DNA of 64,000 nucleotides from an uncultured Alsobacter sp. (GTDB lineage Bacteria > Pseudomonadota > Alphaproteobacteria > Rhizobiales > Beijerinckiaceae). Location of the stretch: assembly GCF_945952055.1 (NCBI RefSeq), contig NZ_CAMFHB010000006.1:62001-126000 (forward strand), written 5' to 3'. Position 1 is the stretch's first letter, and each line of letters opens with the position of its first letter. Of the stretch, positions 59,940 to 64,000 are shown in pieces. The notes beneath the pieces are model-generated. The model was given only the letters and a program-made list of their open reading frames with translations. It was not told where the DNA came from and did no database searches. A program made the position numbers and the translations under genes.

Positions 59940-59982
59940 GAGAGGTGGTATCCACTTGGACGGCCACAGCTCTCTCTCTAGC

Positions 59983-61314
59983 TCAGGAGCCCTTCTCGCA
60001 GGCCTCGGTGCGCTGCGGCCAGCCGGTGTTCGACTTGGCGTAGTCGGCGGCGGCCGCCTCGAGCATCGGGCGGACGACGTCCTTCTGGGGGGTGATCCAG
60101 TCGGAAGCCTTCACCCACTTGGCGCCGTCCCACTGGTGGATGAACACCTGGTTGTGGCCGGAGTGATCGGCGCAGGTGAGCTTCAGCGGAGCGGCGAAGC
60201 CTTCCATGCCCATCTCCTTGAGGCGGGCATCGGTGATGTTGAGCGCCTCGAGACCACGGCGGGCGTCCTCGGCGGTGATCGCCTTCTTGCCGGTGATCTT
60301 CTGCGCGTTGCGGATGCCTTCGGCGATCAGCATCGCGTTGTAGACGCCACGGTTGTAGAGGCTCTCGCCGACCTTGTCCTTCGGCGCCTTGCTCTGCCCC
60401 TTGTCCACGATGAACTTCATGATGTCCTGGATCACGGGGTAGTTAGCGCCGGCCTGGTGGTAATTCAGGGCCTTGTAGCCCTTGGCACCGTCACCGCCGC
60501 CGCGGGCGTCGTCGTCACCGCCGGCGAACCACACGCCCACCATCCGGTCCATCGGGAAGCCGTTCTTGGCGGCTTCCTTCACGGCGGTGGGGTTCATCGC
60601 GCCCCAGCCCTGCACGTACAGCCAGGCCGGACGGTCGCGGCGGATGTTGAGCCAGGTCGAGCCCTGGTTCTGCATGTCCTGCGCGGCGATCGGGTAGAGC
60701 TTCAGCGTGAAGCCGTAGGTTGCGGCGAGCTTCTCGAGGACCGGGATCGGCTCCTTGCCGTAGGGCGCGTCGAGATGGATCAGGCCGATGGTCTTGCCCT
60801 TCAGCTTGTCGAGCCCGCCCTCGACGGCCGCGGCGTGCTGGATGAAGACCGAGGCGCCGTCCCAATAGGTGACCGGCGGGATGAACACCCAGGGGAACAC
60901 GTTGCCGTCGGCCGAGGCCGACAGGCCATAGGACATCGACAGGATCGGGATCTTGTCGACGGCGGCCTTCGGGATGATCTGGAGCGTGATGCCGGTCGAG
61001 TACGGGTTGTACATGACCGCGCCCTTGCCCTTGGTGGACTCGTAGCACTCGACGCCCTTCTTGGTGTCGTAGCCGGTCTCGCATTCCTCGACCGACAGCT
61101 TCACCCCGCCGATCCCGCCGTCACGCTCGTTCAGCATGCGCAGGTAGTCGGACATGCCGTCCGCGATCGGGATGCCCGAGCCGGCGAAGGGGCCGGTCCG
61201 GTAGGTGAGCAGCGGAACGTAGATTTCTTGCGCCGAGGCGGGCAGCGCCATGGCCGTGGCGCCCGCGACGGCGGCAGCGGCCATCGTCCCCAGTGTCAGC
61301 TTTCGCAGCGTCAT
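59983..61314 (-). CDS. ABC transporter substrate-binding protein, branched-chain amino acid/aromatic type
   Basis: 443 residues. Signal peptide (MTLRKLTLGTMAAAAVAGAT, then AMALPASAQ). The mature protein is a type I SBP (Leu/Ile/Val-binding family): EIYVPLLTYRTGPFAGSGIPIADGM, a GGIGGVKLSVEECETGYDTK block, ILSMSYGLSASADG, and TIGLIHLDAPYGKEPIPVLE. At 443 residues it is longer than classic LivJ and of the group linked to aromatic or dicarboxylic acids. It delivers ligand to the LivHM channel. The PaaK-like ligase in the neighbourhood fits an aromatic acid. Confidence 0.87.
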   Translation of the reverse strand: MTLRKLTLGTMAAAAVAGATAMALPASAQEIYVPLLTYRTGPFAGSGIPIADGMSDYLRMLNERDGGIGGVKLSVEECETGYDTKKGVECYESTKGKGAVMYNPYSTGITLQIIPKAAVDKIPILSMSYGLSASADGNVFPWVFIPPVTYWDGASVFIQHAAAVEGGLDKLKGKTIGLIHLDAPYGKEPIPVLEKLAATYGFTLKLYPIAAQDMQNQGSTWLNIRRDRPAWLYVQGWGAMNPTAVKEAAKNGFPMDRMVGVWFAGGDDDARGGGDGAKGYKALNYHQAGANYPVIQDIMKFIVDKGQSKAPKDKVGESLYNRGVYNAMLIAEGIRNAQKITGKKAITAEDARRGLEALNITDARLKEMGMEGFAAPLKLTCADHSGHNQVFIHQWDGAKWVKASDWITPQKDVVRPMLEAAAADYAKSNTGWPQRTEACEKGS

Positions 61315-61331
61315 GTCTTACCTCCCAGGTT

Positions 61332-61378
61332 CCGGGTCGATGCCCGGTGAGTTTGGCAGCCGGCCGACGGCCGGATGC
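61332..61378 (-). promoter_or_regulatory. Two hairpins between livM and the binding-protein gene
   Basis: CCGGG-TCGATG-CCCGG (61332-61347) and CCGGCC-GAC-GGCCGG (61360-61374, extended by GCA/TGC). They lie in the 82-base gap upstream of the binding-protein start. They could shape differential expression of the operon. No T-run is seen. Confidence 0.4.
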
Positions 61379-61396
61379 ATGTCCGCGCCGTGCCCC

Positions 61397-62476
61397 TCAG
61401 TAGGGGAACGGCCACAAGCGCAGTTTCTGCTTCGCGATCTGCCAGAGCCTGGCCAGGCCGTGCGGCTCCACGATCAGGAAGAAGATGATGAGCACGCCGA
61501 CGGTCAGGAAGGTCAGGTGCTCCGCCGTCGCCCCGGAGAGCGGGATGCCGATGGCGGGCAGGCCGAACTTCAGGATCGTCGGCAGCATCGAGATGAAGGC
61601 GGCGCCGAAGAAGCTGCCGATGAGGCTGCCCAGGCCGCCGATGATCACCATGAACAGGATGGTGAAGCTCTGGTTGATGTTGAAGGCGTCGTTGGCCTCG
61701 CCGCCGCCGTACCACAGGAACATCATCGCCGCGCCGGCGACGCCGCAGTAGAAGGACGACACGGCGAAGGCGAGAAGCTTGGTGGGCAGGAGCCGGATGC
61801 CCATGAGCTCGGCCGCGATGTCCATGTCGCGCACCGCCATCCAGGCGCGGCCGACGCGCCCGTGCACGATGTTGGAGGCGAACCAGGTGAGGACGACGAC
61901 GAGCGTCAGCAGCACGAGGTAGCGCGTCTCCGGCGTGGCGTTGGCGCCCGTCACCGGCAGGCCGAACAGGGTGCGCTGCGGCACCTCGATCGCGCCCGAG
62001 GCGTTGTAGTTGTAGAGCCAGGGAATGCGGACGAAGCACCACTGCAGGAAGAACTGCGCGGCCAGCGTCGCCACCGCCAGGTAGAAGCCCTTGATGCGCA
62101 GGCTCGGCAGGCCGAAGAGCACGCCCACGAAGGCCGACACGAAGCCCGAGGCGACGATCCAGACGATGATGTTCACGCCCGGGAACAGCGTCGTCAGCTT
62201 GTAGCAGGCATAGGCTCCCACGCCCATGAAGGCGCCGGTGCCGAGCGACAGCAGGCCGGTGTAGCCGGTGAGCAGGTTGAGCCCGATGGCGGCCAGCGAG
62301 AACACCAGCATCGGGATCATGACGCTGGTGAGCAGGAACTCGTTCTGCAGCGCCGGGATGCCCAGATAGGCCAGCGCGAGGATGATGGCGATGCCGATGC
62401 GATCCTGGCGGATCGGGAACACGGCCATGTCGGCCGCGTAGCTCGTCTTGAACTGGCCGGCTTCCCTGTAGAACAC
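61397..62476 (-). CDS. livM: Branched-chain amino acid-type ABC transporter permease LivM
   Basis: 359 residues with GTG start. Nine to ten helices; the LivM family block TGYTGLLSLGTGAFMGVGAYACY lies near 67-89, then FVGVLFGLPSLRIKGFYLAVATLAAQFF near 116-143, and GRAWMAVRDMDIAAELMGI near 210-228 and GGLGSLIGSFFGA later. It forms the inner-membrane channel with LivH. It follows livH by 12 bases. Confidence 0.9.
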   Translation of the reverse strand: MFYREAGQFKTSYAADMAVFPIRQDRIGIAIILALAYLGIPALQNEFLLTSVMIPMLVFSLAAIGLNLLTGYTGLLSLGTGAFMGVGAYACYKLTTLFPGVNIIVWIVASGFVSAFVGVLFGLPSLRIKGFYLAVATLAAQFFLQWCFVRIPWLYNYNASGAIEVPQRTLFGLPVTGANATPETRYLVLLTLVVVLTWFASNIVHGRVGRAWMAVRDMDIAAELMGIRLLPTKLLAFAVSSFYCGVAGAAMMFLWYGGGEANDAFNINQSFTILFMVIIGGLGSLIGSFFGAAFISMLPTILKFGLPAIGIPLSGATAEHLTFLTVGVLIIFFLIVEPHGLARLWQIAKQKLRLWPFPY

Positions 62477-62488
62477 GCCCGTCCCCCC

Positions 62489-63568
62489 TCAGATGCGCTC
62501 GATGAGCTTCTCGCCGAACAGGCCCTGCGGCCTGAACAGCAGGAAGGCGAGGGCGATGAAATAGGCGAGCCAGCTCTCGATGCCGCCGCCCACAAGCGGG
62601 CCCCAGTAGAATTCCCCGAGCTTCTCGCCGATGCCGATGATGAGCCCGCCGACGATGGCGCCCGGCACCGAGGTGAAGCCGCCGAGGATCAGCACCGGCA
62701 AAGCCTTGAGCGCGATGATCTGCAGCGCGAAGGACACGTCCGATCGCGCGCCCCACATGATGCCGGTGACCAGCGCGACGATGCCCGCCGTGAACCACAC
62801 GATGACCCAGATCTGGTTCAGCGAGATGCCGACCGACAGCGCCGCCTTGTGGCTGTCGGCCACCGCGCGCAGCGCGCGGCCGATGCGGGTCTTCTGGAAG
62901 AAGAAGGCGAGCGCGGCGATCATGAGCGCGGCGATCAGGGCGGCGGCGATGTCGATCTTCTGCAGGGCGACGAAGCCGCCGGCGAAGGGGAACTCGATGG
63001 ACCCCTTGGGCAGCATGAGCTGGTCGGCGATCATCTGCTTCGGGTTGCCGCCGAACACCAGTTCGCCCAGGCCGATCAGCACGTAGGTGATGCCGAACGT
63101 CGCCATGAACAGGATGATGTCGGGCTGGTTCACCAGCGGCCGCAGCACGACGCGCTCCACGCTGACCGCCAGCAGGAACATCACGCCCAGCGTGAGGATG
63201 AGGGCGAGGAAGGCGGGCACGCCCATCTCGTAGAAGCCGACCAGGGTGAGGCCCGCAAACACGACCATGATGCCCTGGGCGAAGTTGAAGACGCCCGAGG
63301 CCTTGAAGATCAGCACGAAGCCCAGCGCGATGAGGGCATAGAGCACGCCCGACACGAGGCCTTCCCACACCGTCTGCACGAGCAGGTCGGGAGCGTCCTT
63401 CATCTGTCGGAACGGGTCGATGAACACCGTGTCCAGCGGGTTGCCCTTGCCGATGACGCCGGTGAGGCTCGCCAGCAGCAGCAGGATCGCCGCGCCTGCC
63501 AGCCCGAGCAGGGTCCAGCCCGTGGGCGTGAGGCGCAGCGGCGGTTCGGGAGCTTCGATCGCGCTCAT
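62489..63568 (-). CDS. livH: Branched-chain amino acid-type ABC transporter permease LivH
   Basis: 359 residues, polytopic. The LivH block VSGVLYALIALGFVLIFKASGVFNFAQGIMV (about 72-102) is followed by FGITYVLIGLGELVFGGNP, RIGRALRAVADSHKAALSVGIS (the EAA-like loop) and VPGAIVGGLIIGIGEKLGE. The N-terminal 70 residues carry one extra helix (TLLGLAGAAILLLLASLTGVI). It pairs with LivM. Start ATG 63568. Confidence 0.9.
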   Translation of the reverse strand: MSAIEAPEPPLRLTPTGWTLLGLAGAAILLLLASLTGVIGKGNPLDTVFIDPFRQMKDAPDLLVQTVWEGLVSGVLYALIALGFVLIFKASGVFNFAQGIMVVFAGLTLVGFYEMGVPAFLALILTLGVMFLLAVSVERVVLRPLVNQPDIILFMATFGITYVLIGLGELVFGGNPKQMIADQLMLPKGSIEFPFAGGFVALQKIDIAAALIAALMIAALAFFFQKTRIGRALRAVADSHKAALSVGISLNQIWVIVWFTAGIVALVTGIMWGARSDVSFALQIIALKALPVLILGGFTSVPGAIVGGLIIGIGEKLGEFYWGPLVGGGIESWLAYFIALAFLLFRPQGLFGEKLIERI

Positions 63569-63578
63569 CGTCAGTCCC

Positions 63579-64000
63579 TCAATGCGGCACGCCGAGATAG
63601 GCGTCGATCACGGCCTGGTTGCGCTTGACCTCGTCCGGCGTGCCGTCGGCGATCTTGCGGCCGTATTCCAGCACGACGACGCGGTCCGACAGATCCATCA
63701 CGACGCCCATGTCGTGCTCGATCAGCGCCACGGTCGTGCCGAACTGGTTATTCACGTCGAGGATGAAGCGGGACATGTCCTCCTTCTCCTCGAGGTTCAT
63801 GCCGGCCATCGGCTCGTCCAGGAGCAGCAGGTCCGGCTCCATGGCGAGCGCGCGGCCGAGTTCGACGCGCTTCTGCAGGCCGTAGGGCAGCTTGCCCACC
63901 GGGGTCTTGCGGATGGCCTGGATCTCGAGGAAGTCGATGATCTCCTCGACGACCTTGCGGTGCTCGATTTCCTCGCGCATCGCCGGCCCATGCCGGAACA
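63579..64000 (-). CDS. livG: Branched-chain amino acid-type ABC transporter ATP-binding protein LivG, partial
   Basis: The C-terminal 140 residues or so are present; the Walker A part lies past the window. Visible features: a shortened signature KLPYGLQKRVELGRALAME, Walker B LLLLDEPMAGMNLEEKEDM, the switch histidine in VALIEHDMGVVMDLSDRVVVL, and the LivG ending VIDAYLGVPH. The reading frame continues upstream beyond 64000. The MNLEEKEDM variant (in place of the usual LNP) is typical of the group tied to aromatic-compound clusters. It is the upstream neighbour of livH. Confidence 0.88.
   Translation of the reverse strand, partial: FRHGPAMREEIEHRKVVEEIIDFLEIQAIRKTPVGKLPYGLQKRVELGRALAMEPDLLLLDEPMAGMNLEEKEDMSRFILDVNNQFGTTVALIEHDMGVVMDLSDRVVVLEYGRKIADGTPDEVKRNQAVIDAYLGVPH

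Noticed and set aside
1-64000. CRISPR arrays, tRNA or rRNA genes, prophage, insertion sequences
   Set aside because: No regularly spaced direct repeats, cloverleaf-like genes, integrases or transposases were found on either strand.

Overview
This 64 kb window is high-GC, densely coded chromosomal DNA from an alphaproteobacterium, most likely a Hyphomicrobiales (Rhizobiales) relative. The evidence is gene content: a gbpR-chvE-gguA-gguB sugar cluster, a nirK-nirV-nnrS-nnrR-nnrU denitrification set, homospermidine synthase, a DUF2937 protein, and a CobW/WD40 pair in a zinc operon. There is no rRNA, tRNA, phage, IS element or CRISPR array. The genus cannot be fixed from the sequence alone.

Layout. 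1-2966: 3' end of modC, a uronate-dehydrogenase-like epimerase and an amidase. 3151-8348: ChvE-type multiple-sugar ABC transporter with its divergent LysR regulator GbpR; the cassette is bracketed by two similar ~95 bp REP-like palindromic repeats. 8491-18914: eight-gene leftward operon with a CE4-type deacetylase/cyclic imidase-like protein, a Dpp-type ABC importer (dppABC, dppDF), an SDR and a penicillin-acylase-family hydrolase, with a divergent LysR regulator. It looks like an import-then-hydrolyse pathway for an unknown amide, imide or N-acyl compound. 18946-20224: an orphan receiver protein, the decayed remains of an HWE-type histidine kinase, and a VOC-family protein. 20325-25688: copper nitrite reductase NirK with NirV, NnrS, the Crp/Fnr regulator NnrR, a DUF1858 protein and NnrU. 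Two TTG-N8-CAA sites probably bind NnrR.

25793-32312: SDR, flavodoxin-fold quinone reductase, amidase, gamma-glutamyltransferase-like protein, a small membrane protein and the Tat-exported glucan protein OpgD. 32328-42330: a metal-handling island. Two Zur-like palindromes precede a 60-residue His-rich membrane protein, a zinc ABC importer (AztABC/ZnuCBA type), a CobW GTPase, a WD40 protein and two small proteins. A cobalt-type nitrile hydratase (alpha, beta, accessory subunit; the alpha subunit has a His-rich N-terminus), a GNAT protein, a NicO-type Ni/Co exporter and a DUF1007 protein follow. This is the most unusual part of the window.

42582-56489: ferrochelatase, an SPFH/NfeD pair, homospermidine synthase, an MBL-fold hydrolase, an unknown Rossmann-like protein, a creatininase-family protein (probable 3' frameshift) divergent from an NMT1/THI5-type ABC importer, an EamA transporter, anaerobic HemN with an FNR-like box, a beta-hydroxyacid dehydrogenase and a LacI regulator. 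56476-64000: DUF1203 protein, PaaK-like CoA ligase, a frameshifted Uma2 pseudogene, and a branched-chain/aromatic-type ABC importer (livF, binding protein, livM, livH, partial livG).

Nitrite reduction, an oxygen-independent haem step (hemN) with an FNR-like site, and NO-response genes together indicate a facultative anaerobic denitrifier. No nor or nos genes lie in the window.
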